Source of the DNA: Acestrorhynchus altus
Taxonomy: Eukaryota > Chordata > Actinopteri > Characiformes > Acestrorhynchidae
Assembly: GCA_034509495.1 (NCBI GenBank)
Contig: CM067504.1
Span: 6,665,256-6,729,255 of the forward strand
Reading direction: 5' to 3'
DNA: 64,000 nt
Part shown: positions 1-13,245 of the stretch, piece after piece
How the letters are laid out: each line of letters starts with the position of its first letter
Position numbering within the stretch: position 1 is the first letter of the stretch
Made by a program: the position numbers and the translations under genes
Notes under the pieces: model-generated
Told to the model about the DNA's origin: nothing
What the model saw: the letters and a program-made list of their open reading frames with translations, nothing else
Database searches by the model: none

Positions 1-351
1 CTTTTTCGCATTTGATTGACTCTGTAATAATTCACTTGCTCAATCCAGCCATTGCACAGAGCACATTTCACCACCACCATGAGCGGTCATTGTCCTGGCA
101 AATCAGTAACCTGTGCTGTGTTTCTCAATTCCCGTGCTATCAGAACACCAGACACTCTGATGTCCCTGACCTGGCTATGCTTCACACATACCGTGTAAAA
201 TTCTTGGCATCCCGTGGCACTCCCCGTGCCAGATGTCCACTCCTTCACTTAGGTGCTGGAGGAGATAAGAGGAGCAGTGTGTTTGGTTTTGCTTCCAGAA
301 ATGTGGGTCATTTTGTGTGTAAGACATAACTGTGTGTGTGTGTGTGTACAG

Positions 352-3300
352 GCGGTGTGGAAGAGTATTTTGACTAATGTGGAGAAGATCGATGACTCCA
401 CTGACTATTTTAAGTCAGGAGCTGCCTCTATGGATGTTGTGAGGTCAGAAACACAATCACTTTTTTGATTTAAAGCATTATGTTGCCTTAAAGTAGCATT
501 GAAATCATGTTGATAGTACACTGACTGTAATAGGGACAATGGGAGAACACTACTACTGCACTATGTAACTTTGGTGGCACTGCAAAGGGTCTCTCATGAC
601 AATTCACGGCAGTGCTGTATAAATGAACTACACAACACAACTGTAGGGGGAGCACGAGAACAGGGAAATGCATTAATTGTGAGCATTTAATATAGTTTAA
701 AAAATGTTACCCATATTGCAGATATATTTTATGAGCCAAAACATCTTTGATGTCTGAAATAGCTTTTTACGTTGCGCAAACGTAAATCATCACACTCTTG
801 TCTCGGACTGGACATTAAATCATCTCAAACAATCTTTTGGATGTAGATTCTGATACTATATAACACACTGGTGTATTGTTTTATCATATGAAAATGTCTC
901 CATATATTAATTATATTTATTCTACAAACAGTAGCAATGTTGAGTCCAGAATTTCGTCTCTACTTTTATTTCTTTGTGCAAATCTGTTCCTCTCTTTCTC
1001 TTTTCTACATTCTTCCCTATTTTCTCTCCGTCTTTGCAGGCTGGTCGAAGAGGTGAAACTGAGGGCGAGTCACCTACAGCTGCAGAACGAGGACGTTTAC
1101 ATGGCGACAACCTTTCAGGAGTTCATCCAGATGTGTGTGAGGAAGCTGAGAGGGGAGGATGCTGAGGAGGAGCTCGTTGTTGATTATGTGAGTGGTTGGT
1201 TGCACTGGACTAAGAGAAGGGTCACGAAAGTCACGAGAGTCGGCTTCTACATAAATACAACCCCAGTCAAAAAGAGCTGCTCAGATGTGATTGAAAGAGG
1301 AGCGAGGAAGATCAGGTGATGTCAGATATGATGACAAATATGTTGGGAAATAGCACAGTCCATGGAAGTGTACACACTCACAGTCTCACAGTAGTGAATA
1401 TAGGGAGTGAGCACACATAGCCTGAGCAGTGGGCAGCCACTTCAGTACCCAGGGAGCAGTTTGTTCCTCAAGGGCACCTCAGCCATTAATGCTGAGGGAG
1501 GAGAAACCGCCAGTTTCGGCCCCTGTCGTGCTTCTCTAAGATATAGGCCACTTCAACCACTATAGGAGGTGCACGTACATTAGTGAAGAATGTGTGGTAA
1601 GCAGTTTATGTAGATTAGGGGTTGCCAAACCTTTGCGACTCACAGTCCACTTAAACCTTCACAGAATGTTCTGTCCATTTACTTTCGACCATTTACAATA
1701 TGGAAATATCACTGTGATAATTTAATACTTAATAAATCTTCATTAATATTTAATGAAGACATATTTTACCAAACTAAGGTGGAAGTAAGTTTGTAGATGA
1801 TATATGTCAAAGTATAGATGTGTCAAAGCAATCTTTACGGAAAGAAATGTTTAACAGTATCAGTACTTTGTAGACGGTCCATTATAGGCTTCAGCATCTG
1901 CTTCAGCAGTTTAGGCTTTTTGGGTCAATGTATTCGAAATGTTGGGAATTTTATCAAATGAAAATGTTGTTTGTACTCCTCCACCATGATTAGAAAATGA
2001 TTTTTTTATTGGTCAGAGATACAGCGACAGCTGTCATTTATATATCTGTTGCATCTGAAATGACATTTGTTGAAATTTCTATATATTTTGTAAGGATTTT
2101 TACTTTTCAAAACAGAAACAAAGAAAGTAAGAAGCAATTCTGCTAAACTACACTACAGGCCTATATGTCAAAGACCACTGATTTAGATCATTTTAAGAAA
2201 ACAGGTGAAGCAGCCATCCAGGACAGTAGAGGACCTACAGAGAATGGACAGATTCGTTTTTTTAGGTATCAGTGACAAAAAACAACATTTGAGCATTGAT
2301 CTCTAAAGAGTCCCTCTTTCTTTACACCCACATGATCCAGGTGGAGATGAATGTGAACAACATGACCATCCGAATGCCTCACCAGCTCTTTATAAATGGA
2401 GAGTTTGTGGATGCGGATGGAGGAAAGACCTACAAGACCATTAACCCCACCACTGGACAGGTACAAACAGAGACTGTGAGCATCAGCTTACAGACTGGCA
2501 TAAAACTCTCATTACTGTGGTCAAGCTAAACGGCTCTCAGTGTGTAACAGGCACTCAGTAAATATATTCCCTTCCAGGCTTAAACTGGGAGTGTGTTTTT
2601 TAAATTGTATTATAAGCCGACTAACAGTTAGTTAATTGTTAGTGATAAAGAGTGATATTCAGCTGGCAGCTTCACAATATGACACAACAACCTAATCAGC
2701 ATATATGCAATAGTACAGACGTAGCGCTGGCTGCTTTTATTGATCTGTGGACGTGTACAAGCTCCAGCTTTCACCAGTAAAATACTTTATATGCATCTAG
2801 AAATGTTATAAATATGTGTACTTCATAGATATATTCATCATGTAAAATGAGGAAAGAGGAAACAGTGGTTATGAGACTATCTCTGTGTTCAGCACCACAC
2901 TGTTGAGAATAGGAACTATAGTAGGGACTAAAAGTTCAGAGAGAAGAAGTCAGGGACCTCAGAGCTCCTGTTTGTCCAGAAGAATTTGTTGTTATTTACC
3001 TGCATCATAGTTCATTTGCATAAAGTTGACAATCACTCTGTCAATCACTCTGTCACCTGCTGGGGTTAGTTCCTACAAGTGTGCAGGAACTGAAACAGCT
3101 GAGTAGAGTCAAGCAGAGTACTGATGGTACCTCGCAGTAGAAAAGCACCACATGGAGACAGTGCTTTTTACTTTCAAAGTTACTCAGTAAAAATGTCTTT
3201 TATGCTGACTTTGGCCCTCAAATCACAGTTGAAGTGGCTGGAATTAATGGCATTTTTGGAAATGAAACTTAACACAGTCAGTTTCTCAATTTGCACATAC

Positions 3301-3375
3301 TTTCTCTAAACTTCCACTCCAACACTTCCCCCAGTTATTGCCACAGTTGAGATTTCATAACAAATGTCTTTTTCT

Positions 3376-3439
<64 letters not shown>

Positions 3440-3691
3440 TAGCCAATCTGTGATGTATCCCTGGCTCAGATCTCAGATGTGGAGAAGGCTGTTGCAGCAG
3501 CTAAAGAGGCCTTTGAGGAAGGGGAGTGGGGCAAGATGAACCCCAGAGATAGAGGCCGACTCATCTACAAGTGAGAGAAAACACTCTTAAAATGAAAACT
3601 CTGCTCTTAATATGGAAATTAATGAATAATTCTGTGTAGTTATGGATATAGCAGTGCATTTAGATATGTAGGAGTGATATCAGTAATACAT

Positions 3692-3766
<75 letters not shown>

Positions 3767-5885
3767 ATGCGTGCAACTCCAGACTGGCAGATCTAATGGA
3801 GCAGCACCAGGAAGAGCTTGCCACCATTGAATCTATAGACTCCGGAGCCGTCTACACACTTGCTCTCAAAACCCACATTGGAATGTCCATTCAGACTTTC
3901 AGATACTTTGCTGGCTGGTGTGACAAAATCCAGGTTTAAATTCAATAATTTAGTAATGAAATAATAACAGCAAGCAGTTACATTTCTGTTCAGCTGTCTG
4001 AAGATTGTGTGGCGTTTTAAGTGGTTATAAATAATGCAGTGTTTATAAATGTGTGTGAACTGTCTTGTCCTTTCTCTTCAGGGTTGCACCATCCCAATCA
4101 ACCAAGCTCGTCCCAACCGCAACCTCACCTTCACTAAGAAAGAGCCCATTGGGTAAAGACTCCTCTCATTATTTCTTACCACAGATACTCTTCACACTAA
4201 AAAATGCTGTGATGAAACAACCCAGCCATTGGTCAATACTGGACAAAGCCAGCGCTGGTTTGTTTTGACTCATTTTGGTCCAACCTTTTGACCTAAATGC
4301 TGTGTCATTTTAACTGCATTGCCGGGTGAACAGAAACTAAATATATATTTAAAAATACAGGGGATGGACAATGAAACTGAAACACCTGTCATTTTAGTGT
4401 GGGAGGTTTCATGGCTAAATTGGAGCAGCCTGGTGTTCAATCTTCATTAATTGCACCAGTAAGAGCAGAGTGTGAAGGTTCAATTAGCAGGTAAGAGCAC
4501 AGTTTTGCTCAAAATATTGCAATGAACACAACATTATGGGGGACATACCAGAGTTCAAAAGAGGACAAATTGTTGGTGGACGTCTTGCTGGCGCAACTGT
4601 GACCAAGACAGCAAGTCTTTGTGATGTATCAAGAGCCACGGTATCCAGGGTAATGTCAGCAGACCACCAAGAAGGACCAACCACATCCAACAGGATTAAC
4701 TGTGGACGTAAGAGGAAGCTGTCTGAAAGGGATGTTGGGGTGCTAACCTGGATTGTGTCCAAAAAATGTCATCTTAAGACAAATTGATGCTGTATTGGCC
4801 GCAAAAGGAGGCCCTAGTACACCATACTAATCAATGATTATTATAATTAATATATAATAATTATAATAATAATAATATAAAATAAAATAATAATAATATA
4901 ATAATTAAATTATTATTATTGTGGTCTAAAGCCAGGTTTTTCAGTTCCATTGTCCAACCTGTATATAGTGACTACTTAGCAGCATCGTATCAGCCACCTA
5001 TCTGGACCATAGCAAACAGTTGGTCATAATAGCAACCGATTTGCAATAGTATAGCAACCACTTATGACACCATAGCAACCAACTAGAGACTCCATAGCTA
5101 TTGCTAGGATAAGTGGTTGCAATGGTATTCTAGCTGTTTACTATGCCTTTCTAGACGTGCTGTTGCCAAGTGATTGCTTGGTTCTATTAATCCAGCAATG
5201 TAGTTAAAATTACACAGCATTTAGGCTAAAAGCAAAACAACCCAGTACTGGATTTGTCCAATACTGACTGAGACCTGGGTTCCTTCAAGGCTTGATATTC
5301 AACAAATACTAATTGCTGCAAATACCAAGTACTCAATGCTGGGGCATTTATACCTCTCAAGCTCACTCCTGGTACTAGGCCTGGTCTCAACAGGTTCAGG
5401 TCCTCCAAAATCATATTCTATTGGCAGTGTTCTCTACAACCACTAAATAAGCTGCATGTGTGCATTTGCACATCTGTGTCAGCAGTGAGTGCAACTTAAA
5501 GAAGATGAACGCATTCTTTAGAAGAGGTGTCCACAAACATTTGTAATTTGTAAGTAAGGATCTCAATGGATCCTTAGGTAACTGGAATTTAGAACTTTAT
5601 TGATGTCTTTCGCGGTTGGGCAGCTGACAGTGTTTTGAGTTGTATTTGATTGAGTATTATTTTGTGTTTGTCTGTGTTAAGCGTGTGTGCCATTGTGATT
5701 CCATGGAACTATCCTCTAATGATGCTGGCATGGAAGACTGCAGCCTGCCTGGCAGCTGGCAACACTGTAGTGCTGAAACCAGCACAGGTCAGGAGCTCAA
5801 GAACATTGAATTCATCTCATCTGTTGATGTCAAGTTTGCTGACATCTTAAAACAGATCCGTAAAGCTTTCACACACACAAACTGG

Positions 5886-5948
<63 letters not shown>

Positions 5949-8900
5949 TTGAATGTTGAACTTTAGGTGACCCCTCTGACTGCTGTGAAGTTTGCTGAAT
6001 TGGCAGCAAGAGCAGGATTCCCCAAAGGAGTGATCAATATCCTGCCTGGCTCAGGTGTGCTTCAGCTTTCTGCTTTATGTGTTTTAGAGACAGTGTTTGA
6101 ATTTCACTCTGTGCAAGTGATTTGTCCAGTAACTGTCTCACGCTGATAATTTACACTGTTCCAGTCCTGGCTAGTGCGCCCCCCACTGGTTTAAATCTCA
6201 CTTCTGCTGCCTCTGTAAACCTGAAATTGAACAGTACTAATTTCACTCTCTCTGATGAAATATGCAGTTGTTTAGTGTTTTTTTTAAAGGACTGGTGATA
6301 AATGAGTCACACTTTTGCTAAAATATCATCATATTACCATCCCTAGATAGGAATGTTATGATTCTTGGTCAGATGATGAGCAAATGGTAAAACCTGGTTA
6401 TCCATCAGTTCAAATTTACAATCACCTCAACCAAGGAGTTCATTTCTGTGCAATTAAAACACCTGCAGAACATTACAGAGCTCCTCCAGCCTGAACTACA
6501 CCTACAAGTCCTCATTGAAGGCTTCCAGAAGTGTCGAGTCAATCACTATTCAATTACCAGCAGAAATGAGATTCATGTGCCCAGATAGCACGTTTCCAGT
6601 CCTAAACTGACCAATTTTTTGCCCACTGTACCCAGGAACCTTTGTGAGCAGAACTGAGCAAAGGCTTCTTGCATGCCACTATGCTCCATATGTACATGGT
6701 CTGCAGTGTCCTGTGCAGTGTTCTTTCAGAAATTGGTTGTGAAGCAATTTTTGCCTGGAAGTGAAGTGATTGTCATTCATAACCCTTGAAACCTACTGGT
6801 GATCCCTGTCTGTCAGTTTTGTCTTTTGACCACAATTCAGAGAAGCATTTCCTGTATACTGGGATTCTGACACTGCTGGTATGGGGGTCATATGACTGTA
6901 CACTTCAATACCCCTCACGATTTTGCTACTTCCTTCAAACTATGGCCTTTGGACGCCCAAAAGCAATCACTCCTTTTTTTTTAGCATTTATTAACATCTG
7001 CTTTGTGACCCATTTTCCATGAGACATATACTGCACTCTCCGCATCTATGATCAGTTGTACAGGAGCCCGATCTTACTACCACCGTAAACACAGGCGATA
7101 AAGACAGGAGCTTCCTTTTTGTGTATTGGATGCATTTAAACCTTTAAAGGCTTAATTTGTGGACATTCAATATGCAAAGTTAGATTATATACCATATTTA
7201 CCTTATACTTAACAAATACCACCAGGTGTTTTGCACTTGCCATGGCCCTCCTATTTATAAGTCACGCTTTTATGAATTAAGTGTAGTTTAACTGTGTTTT
7301 TAGTGTTTCATTGAGATCTGCTGCCCTCTGGATTTGTCCTATCAGACCTGTCTGACTAAACTCTCCAGTATTTTAGAAGCAAACAGTCATTAGAGATTTG
7401 TTACCAGACCTGTGGTAGAATACATCTGGTACTGCAAGATCTTTCTGAAGTTGCTAAATGGATATAATATCATTCACTTAGGAACTACGCAACTTCCTTG
7501 GATTTAAGACCAACGTATGTAATAATTCTAATTTGCAGTTTTTGCTGTTCAGCTTCAAGGTTCAAACATTTAGTTGCAACCTATAAAATGAGATGATGAA
7601 CTGGGCTGTGGAGGCTTCGAAAATGACATTTAGAAGTTATAATAAAATGATAATATAATAAAATTCATTTTCAGCTGTTTTAATTGAATGAATGCATTAA
7701 TTAATTAAATTAAATGCAGATCAGATGCAGACAAAAGAATATACATTACATTATTTTTCATTTTATAACTTTATACTTATTGAATTTATTGGATAAACAT
7801 ATTTGAATAGTGTGTCGTATATTATCTTTGATGCTCAATGATTCCAAACTTTTGAATGTGTATTTGAATGTATACATATATGTTTCAGGATCTCTGGTTG
7901 GTCAACGGCTGTCGGACCACCCTGACGTGCGTAAACTGGGCTTTACTGGCTCTACTGAGATCGGCAAACAGATCATGAAGAGGTGAAAGAACTCCGGCCC
8001 TTTCCTAGAACCAGTGTGACCTGACAGCCCTGAGTCTAGGATGTATTGATCATTTTTTTTATTGCTGTGTGTGTGTGTGTCCTGCAGCTGTGCCATCAGT
8101 AATGTGAAGAAGGTCTCTCTGGAGCTGGGTGGAAAATCCCCTCTCATTATTTTCAGCGACTGTGATCTGGACAAAGCAGTGAGAATGGTCAGAGCACCAC
8201 ACTGACATATGAGAAGCTTATAACTCCTTTGTTATTCTTATATTACAGTTACACCACAGTGTTCTTACCACAGAGATGATGAAAGTGTTTGTAATTAGGG
8301 TTGAAATTAGTAATGAGTGAGTAATTATATTATTTAGTAATTATCAATACACTTGTTTCCAAACAAATTTCCAAGTGTTTTATAGTCCTTACCAGCAAAA
8401 AGACAAAACAACAACAAGCATGATGTAAATAAATGGTAAATAAATAAATAAACAAATAAATTTGTAAAATGATCTAAATTAGATCTGTATTTAGATCTCA
8501 AAGTCATATTAAAGTAGCGTAATACAATCCGATGCGTGAATGTCTCCTATAAATATTTCTAATTTTCAGATTAATAAAGGTACTTAAGGATTTCAGCACA
8601 TATCACAAAATTGTCATAGTGAGTAAAAAAAACCTCAATATATTGCCTTGATAACAGTATCGAGATATTTTTTATATATCACAATATATAAAAAGTGACC
8701 CCTGTATCATGATATACATCATATCACCAGATTCTTGCCAACACAGCCCTCGTTCTAATGCACTGTGTTTTATGACTGATTATATCTGTGGTAAGAATGT
8801 CTTGAAATGCATACGTAAGACTGTTCCTGACACTCACTCTCTCTCGCCGTATGCAGGGGATGAGTTCGGTGTTCTTCAACAAGGGCGAGAACTGCATTGC

Positions 8901-11900
8901 TGCAGGCAGGCTGTTCGTAGAGGAATCCCTGCACAACACTTTTGTCCAGAGAGTGGTGAGATAGAAGCAGTGGTGTGAAAGTTAAAGCAGTGTTGTTGTT
9001 GTTGTTGTTGTTGTTTTTTTTCATTTTTCATTCCTAATTAACTAATATTTGCAGTATTTCAGTATAAACGAAACGTGAAACAGTATCTTACTGCATATTT
9101 CAGCTAAGTGGTCCACTGGACTGGTTCACAAGTATCCCTATGTTGGTGTTTTCTTGCTGTAGCATGATTGATTCACCTAATCTGATCATTAACAGACTAG
9201 TATTGAAAAATGGGAAACCCAAAATGAGCAGGGCCAGATTTAACATTCAGTTCTTATTGGAGTTCTCCTCGTTGGCACTAGGGGTCACTGTTGTACTGCA
9301 CTGGAGGCTTGTTTGAGGTCAGACTGCAGCTGAGTGCTCTGTCTCTGCAGATTGAGGAGGTGAAGAAAATGAAGATTGGTGACCCACTGGACCGCTCCAC
9401 CGACCATGGCCCCCAGAACCACAAAGCTCATTTGGACAAACTGGTGGAGTACTGTGAAAGAGGGGTCAAAGAGGGTGCCAGACTTGTGTGTGGAGGGAAA
9501 CAAGTCAGCCGGCCAGGTGAGGAGAACGATTGCCTCCCTGTGTGTTCATAGAGTTTCAGGATTAAAATACACTACATGGACAAAAGTAATGGGACATCTA
9601 CACATCACACCTACATGAGCTTTTATGACTTTCCATTCTAACCCCAAAGGCATTAGTGTGGAGCTGCCTCCCTGTTTGCTATAACAGCTCTAACAGCAGG
9701 GTTGGAACTTAATCAGTCAATCAGAGTTTATTAATATAGTGTTTTTTTAAATGAGAGCGTTGTCACTAAGGATCTTCACAGAGATGCTGGTCCAAGCCTC
9801 TTTTCAGCAGCCAAAAGGTGACAGTGGGAAAGAAACTCCCTTAGAACCAAAACCAAAAAGGGAACCCATCCTCCACTCTTCTACACTGGATAGGAAACAA
9901 TTAACACAACAAAATGACATGAAGAACAAAAAGAAGTGGAGAGAGACGGTAATAAAGAACTGTAAGGAACTGAGCTAAAGTGAGCGAGTATGTGAGTGAG
10001 TGTAGGATACAGGCTCATATGCACAGCTCTGACTGTTATAGAAAGTCAGAGAAACAGCTCTGACAGCTTCTAGTGTGGTATGAGCCAATGGAGGCTCCTG
10101 AGGAGGACAGTATTACAGAGGGAACCACAAAAGTGGGTAGCTGGGTCAGGTAGCAAGACAGGAACTCTGCTGTTATTGATTAGCAGAGTGCTGGAGAATC
10201 TTATGCTCTATGCTTCTCAGCACTCAGCGACCCTACTCTAAATTTGTGATCTGCCACTTCATGGCTGAGTTGCGAGAAGTCGAGAGAAGTGAGCTCTTTA
10301 GGTCCACCAATTTTTTCACTAATGTTCATAAAGGCAAACGTCACAGCTTGGGACTTGATTTTACACACTTGGAAATGGGACTGAATGAGACACTTATATT
10401 TCATGAGTGTAACTAAACAGTAGTTCATGCCATCTTGACTATAGGCTATTTTGGGAAGTACAGTTATTTCACTGATAGGTGCACAGGCTGTGAAAACTGC
10501 AGAAAACTGCCTAAAATAAGTAAGATCCATGCTGCTGGAAGCCGGAATTGGAATTAAAAACAATGATTTTTTTTTTTTTCTAAAGTGATTTTTAATGAAT
10601 ACCATTCACTAAAATGCCATTTTTGGTGAAACACAGATGTTTATTTAAGCTATTAAATGGACAGTCTGGACTGACGAAATCTGAAGTTCGTGTCGCTGCT
10701 GTGCTCATTTCATATCAGAGAACTGTATTAGCCATACATGAGCCTTACACAAAGGAATAACTAGAGAGAGTTAACACACACCTAGTCAGTAGTATCAGCA
10801 GTAGTTCTGGTGATTTACATTGTTCTAACATTAATCAGTAAAAAGGGTGCATGCAGGTGTAATTAACCAACAGTATGTAGATGTTTGACTTATTGATATT
10901 AGGCCACGTCTAATATAGCTGTGTTTTATGTCCCTGATGCTGATAAATCTTGGTATTCAGGATGTAACATTGTAGGAATCTAGAGATTTGTACGCCTTGA
11001 GTGCATTTACGTGCATGCATATGTAAATATGTCTGGCCACTGTAACTTTTTCTGATTTATGTAGTACTTTCCTTTTCTGGCAAGCTGTTAAAATAACTGG
11101 ATAAGGCATCTGGATAATCTATATTCCCATTTTCCTACCATTGACACGCTGCTTAGTCCTCCTGCATCCATCGTCTCTGACCTAAATGAAGTAAAAGTGT
11201 ATTTAAAATGTGTTTTGCTGGACAAGCGTAAATGAGCGTATGTTTGTCCCTCCCCAGGTTTCTTCTTTGAGCCCACTGTGTTCACTGATGTGCAGGACCA
11301 CATGTTCATTGCTGTTGAGGAGTCATTTGGGCCTGTCATGATCATCTCCAAATTTAAGGATGGGTGAGTGTGGATGAACAGAAGCCTTTACACTGCTGAC
11401 CTGCACCATGACCTCACCCCCCCCTCTCTCTCTCTGTCAGTGATGTAGATGGAGTGCTTCATAGAGCTAATGCTACAGAGTATGGTCTGGCATCAGGAGT
11501 GTTTACACGGGATATCAGTAAGGCTCTGTACGTGAGCGAAAGGCTTCAGGCTGGCACGGTGTTCGTCAACACCTACAACAAAACTGATGTGGCCGCCCCC
11601 TTTGGAGGCTTCAAGCAGTCCGGCTTTGGCAAGGATCTGGGTAAGATGACGAACACCCTTTAACCACGGTAGAATACGGCTCAGTTCTTCCACTAAGCAA
11701 TGCACTCAGCAATGGTTGTCAAGCAACCATTATAAAAATTCCTTATGTGTCTTATGATTCTTTGTTTTTTAATCACTTAAGAATCCAGTTAACAGTGAGT
11801 TACAGTCACATGTGTACAATGATCAGCCATAACATAAACACTACCTGCTTAATATTCTGAAACAGACACACAGCGTGATCTGACTGCATTTTTTAAAATG

Positions 11901-12336
11901 CACTGGGAGCTGAATGGTCAGAGGAGTCAGTCAGACTGGATTAGAAGATATGAAACACACTATAAAACATTTTAAGAAATGTTGCTTAAATAAGTAAATG
12001 AGTCCAGAATGTATGATTATATATAAACTATATAATATATAAATATATTTTCTTCATTGTAACTCAGCAACATATTATAACTAAAGTTTAGGGCTGTATT
12101 ATTAATTCAGACACAAAGATCAGATACTCAGAATTAAGAGACTCGGATCGGGAGGGCAAAATATAATGATTGTGAAATTATTCACAATAATTACATTATT
12201 GACTTATAAAATATATGAACATGACCTGAATAATGTTAGCCTTTCTCAGTGTTGCCCAGTATGTTGTTCTTAGCAAAGAGAGCAAGTGAATGTGAATGAG
12301 CCAGTATATACAGTATATATACTGTATGTGTGTATA

Positions 12337-12374
<38 letters not shown>

Positions 12375-12508
12375 CTATCAGTGATCAGTGCAGTATGATA
12401 TGAATTACAGTATCAGTGTCAGATTAATCTTCTATTATTATTTCTGTAACAGGCCAAGAAGCTCTCAATGAGTATTTGAAGACTAAAGCTGTGACAATCG
12501 AGTACTAA
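352..12508 (+). CDS. aldh1l1: 10-formyltetrahydrofolate dehydrogenase, C-terminal 574 residues (15 exons; 5' part outside window)
   Basis: Cytosolic enzyme converting 10-formyl-THF plus NADP+ to THF, CO2 and NADPH. Exons read from splice sites and phase: 352-443, 1040-1187, 2341-2460, 3443-3570, 3783-3933, 4082-4152, 5682-5787, 5967-6054, 7889-7982, 8088-8187, 8857-8955, 9351-9516, 11258-11363, 11441-11640, 12453-12508 (TAA). They sum to 1725 nt, or 574 residues, which matches the family's 902-residue length if about 328 residues are upstream. The first two exons encode the acyl-carrier-like domain; KSGAASMDVV holds the serine expected to carry 4'-phosphopantetheine. The rest is the ALDH domain: NADP loop GFTGSTEIGK, general-base glutamate in LELGGK, nucleophile cysteine in NKGENCIAAGR. 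No frameshift is seen. Residues such as GFFFEPTVF, GGFKQSGFG and SLVGQRLSDHPDVRK favour ALDH1L1; the C-terminus (YLKTKAVTIEY) looks more like mitochondrial ALDH1L2. The slc41a3 neighbour supports ALDH1L1. Confidence 0.93.
1618..2170 (+). repeat. Dispersed repeat, copy 1
   Basis: Shares an ordered series of blocks with 50008-50300: GGTTGCCAAACCTTTGCGAC versus TCTCAACCTTTTGCAACGCA, ATTTTACCAAACTAA, ATAGATGTGTCA and CTTTGTAGACGGTCC versus CTTTATAGACAGTCC. Diverged; no coding content. In aldh1l1 intron 1188-2340. Confidence 0.55.
3379..3440 (+). repeat. (TC)26 followed by T10, forming a splice acceptor tract
   Basis: A perfect TC run (3379-3430) and ten T (3431-3440) end directly at the AG of the aldh1l1 exon starting 3443. 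The whole pyrimidine tract of that acceptor is microsatellite. Confidence 0.95.
3697..3765 (+). repeat. (GT)n microsatellite
   Basis: About 34 GT units, ending 17 bp before the aldh1l1 exon at 3783. Confidence 0.95.
4358..4961 (+). mobile_element. Internally deleted Tc1/mariner element, copy 1
   Basis: 604 bp flanked by TA dinucleotides, ends matching CAGGGGATGGACAATGAAAC and its imperfect inverse (…TCCATTGTCCAACCTG). It encodes the N-terminal helix-turn-helix region of a Tc1-type transposase (MGDIPEFKRGQIVGG…, near 4536-4770), then jumps straight to a remnant of the C-terminus (CTGTATTGGCCGCAAAAGG). The catalytic core is gone. An AT-rich TAA-repeat tract of about 90 bp (4830-4918) was added near the right end. 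It lies in aldh1l1 intron 4153-5681. Confidence 0.85.
5320..5545 (+). mobile_element. Family B DNA transposon, right-hand fragment
   Basis: ATTCTATTGGCAGTGTTCTC (5414), GCAACTTAAAGAAGATGAAC (5491) and end AGGTGTCCACAAACATTTGT (5525) match the right half of family B. It lies in aldh1l1 intron 4153-5681. Confidence 0.55.
5886..5944 (+). repeat. (TG)n microsatellite
   Basis: About 29 TG units ending 22 bp before the aldh1l1 exon at 5967. A short CACACACAC at 5870-5878 lies just upstream and could fold back on it. Confidence 0.95.
6440..7100 (-). mobile_element. Decayed Tc1/mariner transposase copy
   Basis: It shares blocks such as GAGCAAAGGCTTCTTGCATG (near 6657) with the copy at 20040-20860. 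That copy's minus strand reads a Tc1-type transposase C-terminal motif, so this one is antisense too. Heavily mutated, no usable frame. It sits in the long aldh1l1 intron 6055-7888. Confidence 0.55.
8280..8745 (+). repeat. AT-rich interspersed repeat
   Basis: The end ATCATGATATACATCATATC followed by ACCAGATTCTTGCC (8706-8740) resembles, from memory, a common fish non-autonomous element with TATCG-rich ends. A related start (GATGGGCGATATAGACAAAA) is at 39203. Class uncertain. Lies in aldh1l1 intron 8188-8856. Confidence 0.4.
9570..9725 (+). mobile_element. Tc1-type terminus, relative of family B
   Basis: ACACTACATGGACAAAAGTA at 9570 is the common fish Tc1-type end. The following GCATTAGTGTGGAGCTGCCT (9650) belongs to a related non-autonomous element. 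In aldh1l1 intron 9517-11257. Confidence 0.5.
9750..10200. repeat. Dispersed repeat fragment
   Basis: The stretch with GCCAAAAGGTGACAGTGGGA and GGGAACCCATCCTCCACTCT matches, from memory, a widespread interspersed repeat of teleost genomes. An open frame of 75 codons across it is not a gene. Family name not recalled. Confidence 0.4.
12336..12373 (+). repeat. (TG)n/(TA)n microsatellite
   Basis: Adjacent TG and TA runs in the last aldh1l1 intron. Confidence 0.9.
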
Positions 12509-12635
12509 CCTGCCCAGATGCTTCATTAAACTGCGAACAAGGACATTAATGTCGTAAAGGAAGAAGTGAATTTCACCGTTCGAATCTGCCTACTGAGACG
12601 TGCTGAGGTCGACAATGAAATGTGAAATTGCTTAA

Positions 12636-12981
12636 CCCTCATGTTGTCTTACGTGGACCACATTTTATTGCCGAGAAAACCCCAATGTTATTGTTTACAC
12701 CTCAGTAGCATCTTAAGCAGAAATGATAATACAGCTGTACTTTAGTGTAGAAAGAAAGAATATAACTGCTGTGCTGTAAGTCAAAACGAGTGGTGGCCAC
12801 CGATTAAATGTAGTCTTTGTTCAGTTTGAAGAAGGAAACGTAAGTATTCATAAAGACAGACTTGTATAGAGGTTAGACGGGGGCTTTAACACCTTTTTTT
12901 TAATGTTAGGGGTTTAGTAAAGTGGGTCATTTTGACCCTCAGAACACGGGGTGTGTACAGAATACTAAGACAACACGAGGG
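12636..12981. mobile_element. piggyBac-like MITE inside the aldh1l1 3' UTR
   Basis: 346 bp with terminal inverted repeats CCCTCATGTTGTCTTA (12636-12651) and, on the other strand, CCCTCGTGTTGTCTTA (ending 12981), 15 of 16 bases identical. It is flanked on both sides by TTAA (12632-12635 and 12982-12985). TTAA target duplication and CCC-starting ends are the piggyBac signature. There is no coding capacity, so it is non-autonomous. It contains a small palindrome near 12926 (GGGTCATTTTGACCC). Confidence 0.85.
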
Positions 12982-13245
12982 TTAAATGCTGTAGCATGTT
13001 AAGTGAATCAGACTGTAACAGTAGATATTTCACTGCACCTCAGTTTTTTATACCTTCTTAATATTTGTATTTTTGACACATTTTATGCTGGTTCAGACTT
13101 GGCATCATTTTGTAAATTACTTTTCTCTACTCTAGTCTAACGAAAGCAGATGGTGAATGATAAAAACAAAAAAGTCACATGTCAAATGTTCAGTAGGATT
13201 TATGACGACTGTTAAATATTATAAACAATCTGTGCCATTAAAACA

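Noticed and set aside
1..351. Open frames at the window start as an aldh1l1 exon
   Set aside because: No similarity to the family; the acceptor at 350-351 shows this is intron.
3691..3800. Open frame starting in the (GT)n tract
   Set aside because: Its first half is pure Cys-Val repeat from the microsatellite; only the part from 3783 is a real aldh1l1 exon.
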